64,000 bases of DNA from Rheinheimera mesophila (GCF_000986865.1 NZ_LAVS01000003.1:1-64000), one strand, 5' to 3'. Numbered from the stretch's first letter, positions 35,327 to 46,450 are shown. Notes: generated by a model from the sequence alone, not told the origin. Made by a program: numbers and translations.

Positions 35327-36247
35327 ATGAAACGTGTTCCTAGTATCAAACAGTTGCAGTACTTGTTGGCTTTGCATGAACATCAACATTTTGGCCGCGC
35401 TGCTGAAGCTTGTTATATAGGTCAGTCTACCTTAAGTGCTGCTATTGCCAACTTAGAAGAAACTATGAACGCGCAGTTGCTGGAGCGTGATCACAAGACC
35501 TTTATTTTTACCCCGCTGGGGGAAGACGTGGTGCGTCAGGCCCGCTATATAGTGGAGCAATGTGAAGAGCTGACCGAATTTGCCAAATGCCAGGGCAAGC
35601 CGATGGCGGGGCCGCTGCGTTTGGGTTGCATTCCAACTATAGCCCCCTTTGTACTGAGTGAAGTGATGGCTCTGGCCCGCGAGCGTTTTCCCGAACTGCA
35701 GTTATTACTGCGTGAAGATACGACGGAAAACTCCTTGCAGTCTTTAACGGAAGGCCGATTGGATTTAGTTTTGTTAGCCTTGCCTTACGACACCGGCACC
35801 TTACACACCGAAGTGCTGGCGCAGGACCCGTTCAAATTGGTGCTGCACAAAGACTGGCTGGAACGTGGTTTTCAGCACGACATCAGCCAATGGCCGGATG
35901 AAAGTATTTTCCTGCTGGAGCGGGAGCACTGCATGACAGGGCATGCCGTTAAAGCCTGTGAGCTGGATGATAACCGTAAAGTGAATCCATTTTTTGCCAC
36001 CAGTCTGCATACCTTAAGTCAGATGGTAAACAACAAATTGGGGGTCACTTTTATGCCGCAGATGGCCATCAACAGTGGTTTACTGCGGGGCACTGAATTA
36101 GTAGCGCAGAAACCGGGCTCTGGTCAGGCGTACAGAGATATTGGTGTGGCCTGGCGTCCAACCTCCAGTAAGTTACGCAGCTACCGTCAGATGGCGCAGT
36201 TGATCACCGAAGTGCTGCAACAAAAATGCAGTGATGCAGTCAGTTAA
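35327..36247 (+). CDS. oxyR: Hydrogen-peroxide regulator OxyR
   Basis: LysR-family regulator of 306 residues. The helix-turn-helix region is MKRVPSIKQLQYLLALHEHQHFGRAAEACYIGQSTLSAAIANLEE. The effector domain carries a cysteine pair Cys202 and Cys211 (REHCMTGHAVKACEL), nine residues apart like Cys199/Cys208 of E. coli OxyR, which form the peroxide-sensing disulfide. It has its own start behind AAGAG. No catalase or alkyl hydroperoxide reductase gene lies next to it. The 3' end overlaps the convergent gene's stop by 4 bp. Confidence 0.88.
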   Translation: MKRVPSIKQLQYLLALHEHQHFGRAAEACYIGQSTLSAAIANLEETMNAQLLERDHKTFIFTPLGEDVVRQARYIVEQCEELTEFAKCQGKPMAGPLRLGCIPTIAPFVLSEVMALARERFPELQLLLREDTTENSLQSLTEGRLDLVLLALPYDTGTLHTEVLAQDPFKLVLHKDWLERGFQHDISQWPDESIFLLEREHCMTGHAVKACELDDNRKVNPFFATSLHTLSQMVNNKLGVTFMPQMAINSGLLRGTELVAQKPGSGQAYRDIGVAWRPTSSKLRSYRQMAQLITEVLQQKCSDAVS

Positions 36248-36999
36248 GGTAATGCCGGTAAGGTCAGTTGGGGATAACGGCGGTAAAATGTTTTCAACTG
36301 ACCTGTTTTTTGTAATTCACTAAAACGTTGATCCCAGATAGTTTTAAAGGCTTTGCCTGCTTCATTGTCTGCAAAGGCCAGATAAATGGCGTCACGCAGC
36401 AATTCCTGATAGCGCAGAGGTTGCAGTTTAATTGGCGTTTCTCCTTGTAAATACTGCAACAGCTCACTTTTTTCGGCCAGATAAATATCTACCCGGCCAT
36501 TTTTGACCAGCTCCAGCCCCTGCTGCATGCTGACTACCTCATAACCCTTTTCCGGTAAACCCAGCAGCAGATGTAAATCGTAGGCCAGATCCCATGCCAG
36601 TCTATGTTGCCTCAGCGTCGATAAATCAGGCGCAGCCAGATGTTCCGGATTGTAAATAGCCACTATGAAATCAAAATCAAAAGGCTGAGCTGAAAGCAGC
36701 AGTGCGTGTCGCTGACTGGCTGAACTGTGGGCAGAAAGTCCCGGAACCAGATGATGTTTGCCCTGTTGCACCAGATTAATAGCACGACCAAAGTTACTGA
36801 AATGCCACACCAGCGTCACTTGCTGCTCAGCATAAATCCATTGGAATAACTCTGCGTAAGCACCAGAGCCATCCGCATTGGTGAATCCTGGCCACACTGG
36901 CGTACTGATGTGAAGCTGAGCCGGCACTTTTTGTGTCGCGTGCTCTGCCCAAAGGGGGGCTGTAACGAACAGGCAAAACAGCAGGTAAAAACGGTGCAT
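36244..36999 (-). CDS. Periplasmic solute-binding-like protein
   Basis: Exported protein of 251 residues. The start is taken at MHRFYLLFCLFVTAPLWAEH (36999), which gives a clean signal peptide; an in-frame start at 37089 would put 30 residues in front. The body resembles family 3 solute-binding proteins: GFTNADGSGAYAELFQWIYAEQQVTLVW, LVKNGRVDIYLAEKSELLQYL, and YLAFADNEAGKAFKTIWDQRFSELQKTGQLKTFY. No transporter gene is adjacent. It is related in kind, though not obviously in sequence, to the 7329-8066 protein. The ligand is unknown. Confidence 0.7.
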   Translation of the reverse strand: MHRFYLLFCLFVTAPLWAEHATQKVPAQLHISTPVWPGFTNADGSGAYAELFQWIYAEQQVTLVWHFSNFGRAINLVQQGKHHLVPGLSAHSSASQRHALLLSAQPFDFDFIVAIYNPEHLAAPDLSTLRQHRLAWDLAYDLHLLLGLPEKGYEVVSMQQGLELVKNGRVDIYLAEKSELLQYLQGETPIKLQPLRYQELLRDAIYLAFADNEAGKAFKTIWDQRFSELQKTGQLKTFYRRYPQLTLPALP

Positions 37000-37184
37000 G
37001 GTCGGGTGATATTTCAGAACTTTTCCAAAGCTTAGCTGAAATTCAGCATACTGCGATGCGCTGGAAAAATAGCTTGTGCTGAAAAACACTAGTTTGTAGA
37101 CTGCCGCCGCGCAGTAAAAGCGTCAGTGGTGTCGACACGAGCGGTCGATGAAATGAAGTTTGTCGGTAAAGCGGACTAGAGAAC

Positions 37185-38219
37185 ATGCAAGTAAAAGATT
37201 TTTCCTTTGAGCTGCCAGAGCAACTGATCGCCCGGTTCCCCAAGGCTGAACGTTCCAGCAGCCGTTTATTGAAAATGCAGCGCCATACCGGTGAGTTGTC
37301 CCATTTGGTATTCACTGATTTAGTGGCACAACTCAACAGCGGCGATTTATTGGTATTTAATAACACCCGGGTGATCCCAGCCCGTTTATTTGGTCAAAAA
37401 CAATCAGGCGGTAAAGTTGAAATTCTGGTTGAGCGGGTGCTGGATAGTCAGCGCTTTTTAGCCCATGTCCGTGCCAGTAAAGCTCCAAAGCCAGAAACTA
37501 CTATTTTAGTGGATGACACCACAAAGCTGAAAATGCTGCAGCGGCACGATACTTTATTTGAACTGGAGCTGTTGGGTGACGAGCCTTTGCTGCAGATGTT
37601 GGAAAGACTGGGCCATATGCCATTGCCTCCCTACATAGACAGACCGGATAGCGACGAGGATAAACAGCGTTATCAGACCGTCTACAACCAAAAACCTGGT
37701 GCTGTCGCCGCGCCCACCGCAGGCTTGCATTTTGATGAGCCATTGCTGGCGGCTCTGAAAGCCAAAGGGGTAGAGTTTACTTATGTCACTTTGCATGTTG
37801 GGGCTGGTACCTTTCAGCCGGTGCGGGTAGATAATGTGCTGGATCATCAGATGCATGCCGAATACATCGAGGTGGAGCAGGCGGTGGTCGATGCAATTAC
37901 AGCCTGTAAAGCCCGTGGCAACAGGGTAGTCGCCGTCGGCACAACTTCTGTGCGTTCACTGGAGTCTGCCGCTCAGATTGCGTTGCAACAAGGCAAAACA
38001 CTGCAGCCTTACAGCGGCGATACTAAAATTTTTATTTACCCCGGTTATCAGTTCCAGGTGATCGATGGCTTAGTCACCAACTTCCATTTACCTGAATCCA
38101 CTCTGATTATGCTGGTCAGTGCTTTCAGTCAAAAAGACTATGTGATGCACGCCTATCACACTGCAATAGCGCAACAATATCGCTTCTATTCCTACGGCGA
38201 TGCGATGCTGATCCTCTAA
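37185..38219 (+). CDS. queA: S-adenosylmethionine:tRNA ribosyltransferase-isomerase
   Basis: QueA, 344 residues, transfers the ribosyl part of SAM to preQ1 in tRNA to make epoxyqueuosine. Family motifs: [25 protein letters not shown] at the start, [49 protein letters not shown] and [10 protein letters not shown]. It sits before tgt, the usual order, but a terminator-like hairpin separates the two. The 95-bp region upstream shows no recognised regulator site. Confidence 0.97.
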   Translation: MQVKDFSFELPEQLIARFPKAERSSSRLLKMQRHTGELSHLVFTDLVAQLNSGDLLVFNNTRVIPARLFGQKQSGGKVEILVERVLDSQRFLAHVRASKAPKPETTILVDDTTKLKMLQRHDTLFELELLGDEPLLQMLERLGHMPLPPYIDRPDSDEDKQRYQTVYNQKPGAVAAPTAGLHFDEPLLAALKAKGVEFTYVTLHVGAGTFQPVRVDNVLDHQMHAEYIEVEQAVVDAITACKARGNRVVAVGTTSVRSLESAAQIALQQGKTLQPYSGDTKIFIYPGYQFQVIDGLVTNFHLPESTLIMLVSAFSQKDYVMHAYHTAIAQQYRFYSYGDAMLIL

Positions 38220-38228
38220 TTGTCCGCT

Positions 38229-38266
38229 AAGCCAGCCCCCGCTTTAGTTGTGGGGTTTGGCTTTTT
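38229..38266 (+). terminator. Terminator between queA and tgt
   Basis: Imperfect stem AAGCCAGCCCCC with GGGGTTTGGCTT (one mismatch and one wobble) around a 10-nt loop, followed by TTTTT. Confidence 0.7.
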
Positions 38267-38325
38267 GTTCTGCTACAATCAGGCGCGAAAAAGCCGGACT
38301 GTTTTTCTGGCAGAGACTGAGGTAG

Positions 38326-39462
<1,137 letters not shown>

Positions 39463-39514
39463 GAGTTCATTTTTTATTTTTAACTTTTTAATTTAAAACT
39501 TTAGGGGACATGTA

Positions 39515-39853
39515 ATGAGTTTATTTATTGCCAATGCATATGCGAATACTCCGGCTGCAGCACCACAAGGCGGTGGCTGGGATTTACTGATCATGCTGGT
39601 GGCCTTTGGTTTGATCTTTTATTTCCTGATCTACCGTCCACAAGCCAAACGTGTCAAAGAGCATAAAAATCTGATGGCTGCTTTGGGCAAAGGCGACGAA
39701 GTACTGACTCAGGGGGGTTTGGTTGGTCGTATCGCCAAAATCGCAGAAGATAAAGATTTTGTCGCTATTGCATTAAACGACAGCACTGAAGTCACAGTGC
39801 AGAAGTCAGCTATCGCTGCCGTACTGCCGAAAGGCACGATGAAATCACTGTAA
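39515..39853 (+). CDS. yajC: Sec translocase accessory protein YajC
   Basis: Small membrane protein of 112 residues with one transmembrane helix (LLIMLVAFGLIFYFLIYRPQAKR, near residues 24-45) and a basic cytoplasmic domain (KGDEVLTQGGLVGRIAKI). It forms a subcomplex with SecD and SecF. secD begins 12 bp after its stop. Confidence 0.95.
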   Translation: MSLFIANAYANTPAAAPQGGGWDLLIMLVAFGLIFYFLIYRPQAKRVKEHKNLMAALGKGDEVLTQGGLVGRIAKIAEDKDFVAIALNDSTEVTVQKSAIAAVLPKGTMKSL

Positions 39854-39865
39854 AAGGATTTTAAT

Positions 39866-41716
39866 GTGTTAAACCAGAACTCCATCTGGCGGTACTTATT
39901 GGTGATCATCGTGATGGGCGTCAGCATGCTGTACGCCCTGCCCAACTTGTATCCCAATGACCCGTCTTTACAAATCAATGCAACCCGCGGCGCTGATGTC
40001 ACCCAGCAAACTGTGGATCAACTGCAAAAAGCGTTTACCGAACAAGGTTTAACTCCCAAGTCTGCTGTATTAGAAAAAGGCCAGTTGCTGGTACGTTTTT
40101 TAAATACCGAGGATCAGTTGGCAGCTCGTGAGCTGGCTAACAAAGTTCTGGGAGATAACTTTGTCACCGCATTAAATCTTGCCCCAGCAACACCAGCCTG
40201 GCTGGATGCTATAGGTGCAGCCCCAATGAAACTGGGTCTGGATTTACGGGGTGGTGTGCATTTCCTGATGGAAGTGGACATGAAAACCGCGATGGAAAAA
40301 AACGTTAACGATTTGGTACAGGCCTACCGCTCAGATTTACGCGAAGGTAAAGTACGTTACCGAGCTGTGACAGCAGATGTGGCCAATTTACGGGTGAATC
40401 TGAGTTTCCGCAGTGCTGAAGATTTAGCGGCCGCTAAAACTTTATTGAGCGGTAAAGACCGTGATATGACCTTTACTGAGGCTGATGATTTGACTCTGAT
40501 CGCCGCGTTTAGCGAAGTGAAAATCAAAGCCTTACGTGAAGATGCCGTGGCGCAGAACATTACCATTATCCGCAACAGGGTAAACGCTATTGGGGTCGCA
40601 GAGCCTTTAGTGCAGCGTCAGGGCGCTGAACGTATTGTCGTTCAATTACCAGGGATACAGGATACAGCCCGCGCCAAAGAAATTTTAGGCGCAACAGCGA
40701 CACTTGAATTCCGAATGGTAGATGAAGCAGGTGATTTACAGAGCGCTTTGGATGGTCGTGTACCACCGAATGCCCAGTTGTATACCGACCGTCAGGGTCG
40801 TCCGGTATTGCTGCAAAAACGTGTGATGCTGACAGGAAACCATATTATCGGTGCCAACAGCAGCTACGACGAGTACAGCCGTCCTCAGGTGAATATTGAC
40901 CTGGATGCCAAAGGCGGTAACACCTTCTCGCAAGCGACTAAAGAAGCCATAGGCAAGTCGATGGCGACTGTATTTATCGAATACAAACCGACGGATAAAA
41001 AAGACGCCCAGGGCCGCACTATTCTTGAGAAAAAAGAAGAAGTGATCAACGTCGCCACTATTCAGGCGCGTTTAGGTCGCAGCTTCCGGATTACCGGGGT
41101 AGACAGTCCTGCTGAAGCGCAAAATCTGGCGCTGTTATTAAGAGCCGGTGCTTTAATTGCTCCTATTCAGATTGTAGAAGAACGTACCATAGGCCCAAGC
41201 CTGGGGCAGGAAAATATCGAGCTGGGTACCAACGCCATTATGTGGGGGATGATCCTGACTGTTGTGTTTATGGGCGTGTACTACAAAGGCGTAGGTATGG
41301 TGGGTAACCTGGCGCTGGCCAGTAACGTCGTGCTACTGATTGGCGTGTTGTCTATGGTGCCGGGTGCCACTCTGACTTTACCTGGGATGGCGGGTATCTT
41401 GTTAACTATAGGGATGGCGATAGATGCCAACGTATTGATTAACGAGCGTATTCGTGAAGAGCTTGAAGCAGGGCGTTCGGTGCAACAAGCCATCCATGAA
41501 GGCTATAACAGAGCCTTTGCCACTATTACCGACTCGAATATCACGACTTTCCTGGTCGCGTTAATACTGTTTGGTTTAGGCTCTGGTCCGGTCAAAGGTT
41601 TTGCTGTCACTTTGGCTTTGGGTATTATCACTTCGATCTTCACTGCTGTCACAGTCTCCAGATTGTTTGTCAATCTGATCTGGGGTGGCCGTAAAGTTGA
41701 TAAGTTACCTATATAA
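39866..41716 (+). CDS. secD: Protein translocase subunit SecD
   Basis: SecD, 616 residues, uses the proton gradient to aid late steps of protein export. TM1 is near the N-terminus, followed by a large periplasmic region with MKLGLDLRGGVHFLMEVDM, then five membrane helices with the ILLTIGMAIDANVLINERIREEL motif. The start is GTG 39866, with AAAAGGA upstream. secF follows after 6 bp. Length matches E. coli (615). Confidence 0.98.
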   Translation: MLNQNSIWRYLLVIIVMGVSMLYALPNLYPNDPSLQINATRGADVTQQTVDQLQKAFTEQGLTPKSAVLEKGQLLVRFLNTEDQLAARELANKVLGDNFVTALNLAPATPAWLDAIGAAPMKLGLDLRGGVHFLMEVDMKTAMEKNVNDLVQAYRSDLREGKVRYRAVTADVANLRVNLSFRSAEDLAAAKTLLSGKDRDMTFTEADDLTLIAAFSEVKIKALREDAVAQNITIIRNRVNAIGVAEPLVQRQGAERIVVQLPGIQDTARAKEILGATATLEFRMVDEAGDLQSALDGRVPPNAQLYTDRQGRPVLLQKRVMLTGNHIIGANSSYDEYSRPQVNIDLDAKGGNTFSQATKEAIGKSMATVFIEYKPTDKKDAQGRTILEKKEEVINVATIQARLGRSFRITGVDSPAEAQNLALLLRAGALIAPIQIVEERTIGPSLGQENIELGTNAIMWGMILTVVFMGVYYKGVGMVGNLALASNVVLLIGVLSMVPGATLTLPGMAGILLTIGMAIDANVLINERIREELEAGRSVQQAIHEGYNRAFATITDSNITTFLVALILFGLGSGPVKGFAVTLALGIITSIFTAVTVSRLFVNLIWGGRKVDKLPI

Positions 41717-41722
41717 GGAATT

Positions 41723-42661
41723 ATGATGAGACTCCTTCATTTTAAAGAACCAATCAACTTTATGCGCTTTAAGTGGCCAGCTATTGTTTTTTCTACCCTG
41801 CTGGTATTAGGTTCATTATTCGCTGTATTCACTAAAGGTATTAACTTTGGTCTGGATTTTACCGGCGGTTTAGTTGTCGAGGCAGGTTTTGAACAGCAGG
41901 CTGACCTGAACAAAATTCGGGATGCGCTGGCAGATAATGGGTTTCCTGATGCGATAGTGCAGTATTTTGGTACCACCACTGAAGTCATGATCCGCATTGC
42001 TCCTCGTGAGGACATCGAGCAAGCGGGTAGCCAGATCATCGAAGTGATCCAGAAAGTGGAAGAGGGGACTGTCACCAAGCGTCGCGTTGAAAACGTCAGT
42101 GCCTCAGTAGGTGATGAGCTGAAAGAAGACGGTATGCTGGCGTTATTGGCATCCTTTATCGGTATCATGATGTATGTTGCCTTCCGCTTCGAATGGCGTT
42201 ATTCAGTAGGCGCTGTAATGGCTTTGGTGCACGACGTAATTGTCACTATGGGGTTGTTTGCTATTACCGGGATGGAATTTGACCTGACGGTGCTGGCCGC
42301 TTTGCTGGCCTTAGTCGGATACTCCATTAACGACACCATAGTAGTCTTTGACCGTATCCGTGAAATGTTCCGTAAGTTACGGGATGCGACAGTGGAAGAA
42401 ACGGTCAACGACGCTATTACCTCTACGTTAAGCCGTACTACTATCACCTCAGGTACTACCGCCTTATCACTGGTGGCCTTGTTTTATATGGGCGGACCTC
42501 TGTTACACGGTTTTGCCGCAGCGCTGTTATTTGGTATTGCTGTAGGTACTTATTCGTCTATTTTCGTTGCCAGTTCAATCGCAGTATTCCTGGGTGCAAG
42601 CCGTGAGGATTTATTGCCTGAAGTGATCGAAAAAGAGGGTGAAAATACGCCTTCGCTTTAA
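41723..42661 (+). CDS. secF: Protein translocase subunit SecF
   Basis: SecF, 312 residues. TM1 is followed by GINFGLDFTGGLVVEAGF, and later helices carry LLALVGYSINDTIVVFDRIREMFRK. It partners SecD. Two tandem ATG codons (41723, 41726) follow AAGGA; either may be used. It is the end of the yajC-secD-secF operon, with a strong terminator 18 bp later. Confidence 0.98.
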   Translation: MMRLLHFKEPINFMRFKWPAIVFSTLLVLGSLFAVFTKGINFGLDFTGGLVVEAGFEQQADLNKIRDALADNGFPDAIVQYFGTTTEVMIRIAPREDIEQAGSQIIEVIQKVEEGTVTKRRVENVSASVGDELKEDGMLALLASFIGIMMYVAFRFEWRYSVGAVMALVHDVIVTMGLFAITGMEFDLTVLAALLALVGYSINDTIVVFDRIREMFRKLRDATVEETVNDAITSTLSRTTITSGTTALSLVALFYMGGPLLHGFAAALLFGIAVGTYSSIFVASSIAVFLGASREDLLPEVIEKEGENTPSL

Positions 42662-42678
42662 TCCTGATCCAATTAAAC

Positions 42679-42705
42679 AGGGAGTGCATTGCACTCCCTT
42701 TTTTT
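42679..42705 (+). terminator. Terminator after secF
   Basis: Stem AGGGAGTGC/GCACTCCCT with a 3-nt loop, followed by a T-run to 42705. It may also serve the convergent antiporter gene only weakly. Confidence 0.9.
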
Positions 42706-42722
42706 ACCACTCAGGCGGAAGA

Positions 42723-44435
42723 TTAATGACCAGGTGTTTTTGCTGCAGGGGCAAAATATGCCAGAGTAGCTTGAGTCATGCTTTGAGCCAGCTCATCCTC
42801 ACCTAAAAAGACCTGCCCCAGTTGTTCCTGCTTTAGCGGTTCTACTTCATCTTCATTATGAGTGCGCAATATCACCTGTATACCAGGATTAACCAGGCGG
42901 GCACTTTGTACTGTTTTACGCACATCTATAGTTTCAGGGGTGGCAATCACCAGTACTGCGGCATGCAGAATATGCGCCTGGATCAATACATCGACTTCGG
43001 TGGCATCACCAAACACAGCCGGAATACCTTGATCCCTCAACTTTTCCACTCTGTCATGGTTTTTGTCTGCGACCACAAAAGGAATATTCTGTGCCGACAG
43101 ACCTGCCGCTATCCTGCGGCCCACACGGCCATAACCGACCAGGACCACCTGATTTTCCAGATACTTTCTATCTGTATCCATAGGCAGCTCACTGAAAGGG
43201 TCTGTTCTGCTATCCAGTTTACGCGCCAAAGCTGAGCGTTTTAATACCCAGCTATTTAATGGCGACACTATAGCAAAGAGTAATGGATTCAGTGCGATAG
43301 ACAACAGGGCTCCGGCCAGTATTAAACTCATGCCTTCCTGCGGCAATAAACCCAGTGTCATGCCAAGTCCTGCCAGAATAAAAGAGAATTCACCTATCTG
43401 TGCCAGACTGGCAGCCACTGTCAGTGCTGAATTCAGCGGGTAGCGGAACAGCAATACCAGCACAAAAGCCGCAAAAAACTTACCCACTACAATAATGGCC
43501 AGTACTACCAGTACATGCAGCGGTTGCTCCAGCAAAATCGCTGGTTCAAACAGCATACCTACAGCGGCAAAAAACAATACGGAAAAGGCGTCTCGCAGCG
43601 GCAAAGACTCTTCAGCTGCTCTGTGGCTGAACTCCGACTCCCGCATTACCATGCCGGCAAAAAATGCACCTAAAGCAAAAGACACATGAAAAAGTTCTGC
43701 CGCACCATAAGCGATACTGATAGCTCCGGCTATCACGGCCAAAGTAAATAGTTCACGTGAACCAGTGCTGGCAACCTGCCATAACAACCAGGGGAACACT
43801 TTGCGGCCTACCACCAGCATCAACACCACAAAGGCAGCAACTTGCAGCAAGGTCTGGCTGATAGTCCACCATAAAGGACCTGTTTCGGTCGCAACTGTTG
43901 CGGTGCCGCCCAGCAAAGTGGCTAAAGGTGGCAGTAATACCAGCACCAAGACTGTGGCTAAATCTTCCACCACCAGCCAGCCGACCGCAATCTGGCCGTT
44001 TCTGCTTTCCAGTACGCCTTTGGCTTCCAGTGCCTTTAACAGCACCACTGTACTGGCACAAGATAAACACAAACCAAACACCAAAGCTTCGCCAAAGCTC
44101 CAGCCCCAGGACTGAGCGACAAAAAAGCCAAGCAAAGTAGCTAAACCCATTTGCACTATGGCACCCGGCACTGCGATGTTTTTGACCGACATCAGATCTT
44201 TAACCGAAAAGTGCAAACCAACACCAAACATCAGCAGCATCACACCAATTTCAGACAGTTGGGACGCGATATGCAGATCCGCAACATAACCCGGAGTCGC
44301 CGGGCCTATGATGATACCAGCCAGCAAATAGCCAACCAAAGCGGGTAGTTTCAGGCGCGCAGCTATCACACCTAAAATTAAAGCCAGACCAAAAGCGGCG
44401 GCAATAGTGGTAATTAAGGAGACATTATGTTCCAT
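42723..44435 (-). CDS. CPA2-family cation/proton antiporter, YbaL-like
   Basis: Membrane protein of 570 residues. About twelve hydrophobic helices (residues 1-385) carry the Na+/H+-exchanger fold. A cytosolic RCK/TrkA-N domain (about 412-530) has Rossmann motif VVLVGYGRVGRRIAAGL and GDATEVDVLIQA. It resembles E. coli YbaL and the Kef systems, which exchange K+ for H+. There is no KefF/KefG-type partner gene nearby. The C-terminal tail is short and lacks a TrkA-C domain. Confidence 0.9.
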   Translation of the reverse strand: MEHNVSLITTIAAAFGLALILGVIAARLKLPALVGYLLAGIIIGPATPGYVADLHIASQLSEIGVMLLMFGVGLHFSVKDLMSVKNIAVPGAIVQMGLATLLGFFVAQSWGWSFGEALVFGLCLSCASTVVLLKALEAKGVLESRNGQIAVGWLVVEDLATVLVLVLLPPLATLLGGTATVATETGPLWWTISQTLLQVAAFVVLMLVVGRKVFPWLLWQVASTGSRELFTLAVIAGAISIAYGAAELFHVSFALGAFFAGMVMRESEFSHRAAEESLPLRDAFSVLFFAAVGMLFEPAILLEQPLHVLVVLAIIVVGKFFAAFVLVLLFRYPLNSALTVAASLAQIGEFSFILAGLGMTLGLLPQEGMSLILAGALLSIALNPLLFAIVSPLNSWVLKRSALARKLDSRTDPFSELPMDTDRKYLENQVVLVGYGRVGRRIAAGLSAQNIPFVVADKNHDRVEKLRDQGIPAVFGDATEVDVLIQAHILHAAVLVIATPETIDVRKTVQSARLVNPGIQVILRTHNEDEVEPLKQEQLGQVFLGEDELAQSMTQATLAYFAPAAKTPGH

Positions 44436-44956
44436 GCAGAGCCCTCAAGTAATAAGCCTGTCGCAGGGACCTGAAACTATAAAACTGATAGTGTTTTCGT
44501 ACACTAATTCACAGCGACTCAGGTGTGATAAGACTTGAGTTGGAAGAAATGCTTCTGTCACCACAGGGCGTGGTAAAAAGACAGAAATGACGTATAAATT
44601 TTATTCTGCCTGCTGAACTTTTAATCGTCAATAGTTATATGCATATTGGTTTTTATTCCATAAAGAGATTAGCCGCTGTTTGAACGAGGCTTAGTGACCC
44701 AGATATTTTTATTATCTGCATAGCTTGTTTGGTTGATATTTAAACAGACTGGTTCTATCTGATTGAAATTAATGAATTATTTATCTCATTGGCTGAGCTT
44801 TATGCATAAACAGCTGAAGAGCCTGCATCTTTATCTGCTTAAAAATGCCGAAAAACTGCATAGTTGTTAATTTCAGTCTGAAGAGGTCTGTCCAGTTTTA
44901 GGGGAGCTATTGGCGCTCTGAGTTAAACTTGTTATAACAGAGGTGCATAGCTCAAT

Positions 44957-44973
44957 TGTCGAAGTTTTCGACA
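44957..44973. promoter_or_regulatory. Palindrome TGTCGAA-gtt-TTCGACA
   Basis: A perfect 7-bp inverted repeat with a 3-bp centre, isolated in a long intergenic region 230 bp upstream of maeB. The size suits a dimeric repressor operator. No matching regulator is identified. Confidence 0.35.
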
Positions 44974-45078
44974 GCCAGCTTCGCGCAGGTATGTCTCATG
45001 CCTGACGGAGCAGAGAAAGCATCGGAATGAGTGCTGCAGTACTGTGGCTTTATACTGGTACGATCTGAAAATTAGTGG

Positions 45079-45106
45079 TTCTAAAGGGCAAACTTGCTCT
45101 TTAGAA
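45079..45106. promoter_or_regulatory. 28-bp inverted repeat upstream of maeB
   Basis: TTCTAAAG (45079) and CTTTAGAA (ends 45106) enclose GCAA/TTGC, separated by one G:T position and a 2-bp centre. It is an almost perfect palindrome about 95 bp before the maeB start. It could be an operator or, if transcribed, a hairpin. It lacks a U-tract. Confidence 0.4.
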
Positions 45107-45199
45107 TGAGCCACCTTTTGGGTTGCACCACAACTCACAACAAATATAAGAAACTAGCCCACAGGGCATCCTACTTACCTACTCATGGAACCTCTACTT

Positions 45200-46450
45200 A
45201 TGTCAGATTTTCGAGAACAGGCGCTGAAGTACCACGCCGAGCCTAAACCGGGCAAAATCAGTATTGAAATCAGTAAAGCCGCTGAAACCGTTAAAGATCT
45301 TGCGTTAGCCTACAGCCCTGGAGTGGCTGAGCCAGTGCGTGAAATCGCCAACAATATAGACGATGTTTATAAATATACCGGCAAAGGTAATTTGGTGGCG
45401 GTGATCAGCAACGGCACTGCTATTTTGGGTTTAGGTAACTTAGGCCCTATGGCGTCTAAGCCTGTGATGGAAGGCAAAGCTTTGTTGTTTAAACGTTTTG
45501 CTGGCCTCGATTCTATTGATATTGAAGTGACGCACCGCACCACAGAAGAGTTTATCGACACAGTGGCGAATATCGCGGATACCTTTGGTGGTATTAACCT
45601 CGAAGATATTAAATCACCTGAGTGTTTTGAGATTGAAAAAGAACTGATCAGGCGCTGCAATATTCCGGTGTTTCATGACGATCAGCACGGCACGGCCATA
45701 GTGACTGCCGCGGGCTTATTAAATGCGCTGGAAATTCAGGGCAAAGACATCGGCAACGCTGTGATTGTCTGCTTAGGCGCTGGTGCTGCCGCTATCGCCT
45801 GTATGGAGCTGCTGATTAAATGTGGCGCTAAACGCGAGCATATTTATATGCTTGATACCAAAGGTGTGATCCACACCCGCCGTAACGATTTGAACAAATA
45901 CAAAGAGCTGTTTGCTAACAATACCGACAAACGTACGCTGGAAGAAGCCATGGAAGGTGCTGATGTATTCGTGGGCGTCTCAGGACCCGATGCTTTACCG
46001 GCCGAAACCTTAAAACTGATGGCGGATAAACCGGTGATTTTTGCCTGTTCGAACCCGGATCCGGAAATTAAACCTGAACTGGCGCATGCAGAGAGAAGTG
46101 ATTTAATTATGGCGACAGGCCGTTCGGATTACCCGAATCAGGTCAACAACGTATTGTGTTTCCCTTTTATCTTCCGTGGTGCTTTGGACGTGCGTGCTAA
46201 AGTGATTAACGATGAGATGAAACTGGCGGCCGTGCAGGCAATTCGGGCTATTGCCAAAGAGCCGGTGCCTCAGGCGGTATTAACTGCGGCTCAAGTGGAT
46301 AAACTGCAATTTGGTGCCGATTATATTATTCCAAAGCCAATGGACCCAAGGTTATTATCCCGTGTCGCCCGCGCTGTAGCCGAAGCTGCCGTGGCCTCAG
46401 GAGTGGCGCGTTTGCCCATGCCTGAAAATTATATGGGGTCAGAACTTTAG
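45200..46450 (+). CDS. maeB: Malic enzyme (MaeB-like, short form)
   Basis: Oxidative decarboxylase turning malate into pyruvate, probably NADP-linked. At 416 residues it corresponds to the catalytic part of E. coli MaeB and has no phosphotransacetylase-like C-terminal domain. Motifs: DLALAYSPGVAEPV, NGTAILGLGNLG, INLEDIKSPECF, PVFHDDQHGTAIVTAAG, a Rossmann GAGAAAIA and GRSDYPNQVNNVLCFPFIFRGALD. ATG 45200 is preferred over 45185 by alignment. The final residues (about the last five, MGSEL) are encoded by a REP-like palindrome that also supplies the stop codon. Confidence 0.92.
   Translation: MSDFREQALKYHAEPKPGKISIEISKAAETVKDLALAYSPGVAEPVREIANNIDDVYKYTGKGNLVAVISNGTAILGLGNLGPMASKPVMEGKALLFKRFAGLDSIDIEVTHRTTEEFIDTVANIADTFGGINLEDIKSPECFEIEKELIRRCNIPVFHDDQHGTAIVTAAGLLNALEIQGKDIGNAVIVCLGAGAAAIACMELLIKCGAKREHIYMLDTKGVIHTRRNDLNKYKELFANNTDKRTLEEAMEGADVFVGVSGPDALPAETLKLMADKPVIFACSNPDPEIKPELAHAERSDLIMATGRSDYPNQVNNVLCFPFIFRGALDVRAKVINDEMKLAAVQAIRAIAKEPVPQAVLTAAQVDKLQFGADYIIPKPMDPRLLSRVARAVAEAAVASGVARLPMPENYMGSEL

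Larger units (their letters stand above)
44436..45199. other. Large intergenic region between ybaL-like and maeB genes
   Basis: About 760 bp, A/T-rich in its first half, without a convincing gene. One spurious 68-codon minus-strand frame (44932-45138) has no ribosome site or family features. It holds two inverted repeats listed separately (44957-44973 and 45079-45106). The remainder looks non-coding. Confidence 0.6.

Noticed and set aside
37090-37184. preQ1 riboswitch upstream of queA
   Set aside because: Only 95 bp, with no recognisable preQ1 aptamer pattern (short GC stem with A-rich tail close to the start).
43753-44140. Long frames inside the YbaL-like antiporter gene, both strands
   Set aside because: They are shadows of the antiporter coding frame, whose motifs and membrane pattern are convincing.
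44932-45138. 68-codon minus-strand ORF upstream of maeB
   Set aside because: It lies across both inverted repeats, has no Shine-Dalgarno site and gives no recognisable protein.
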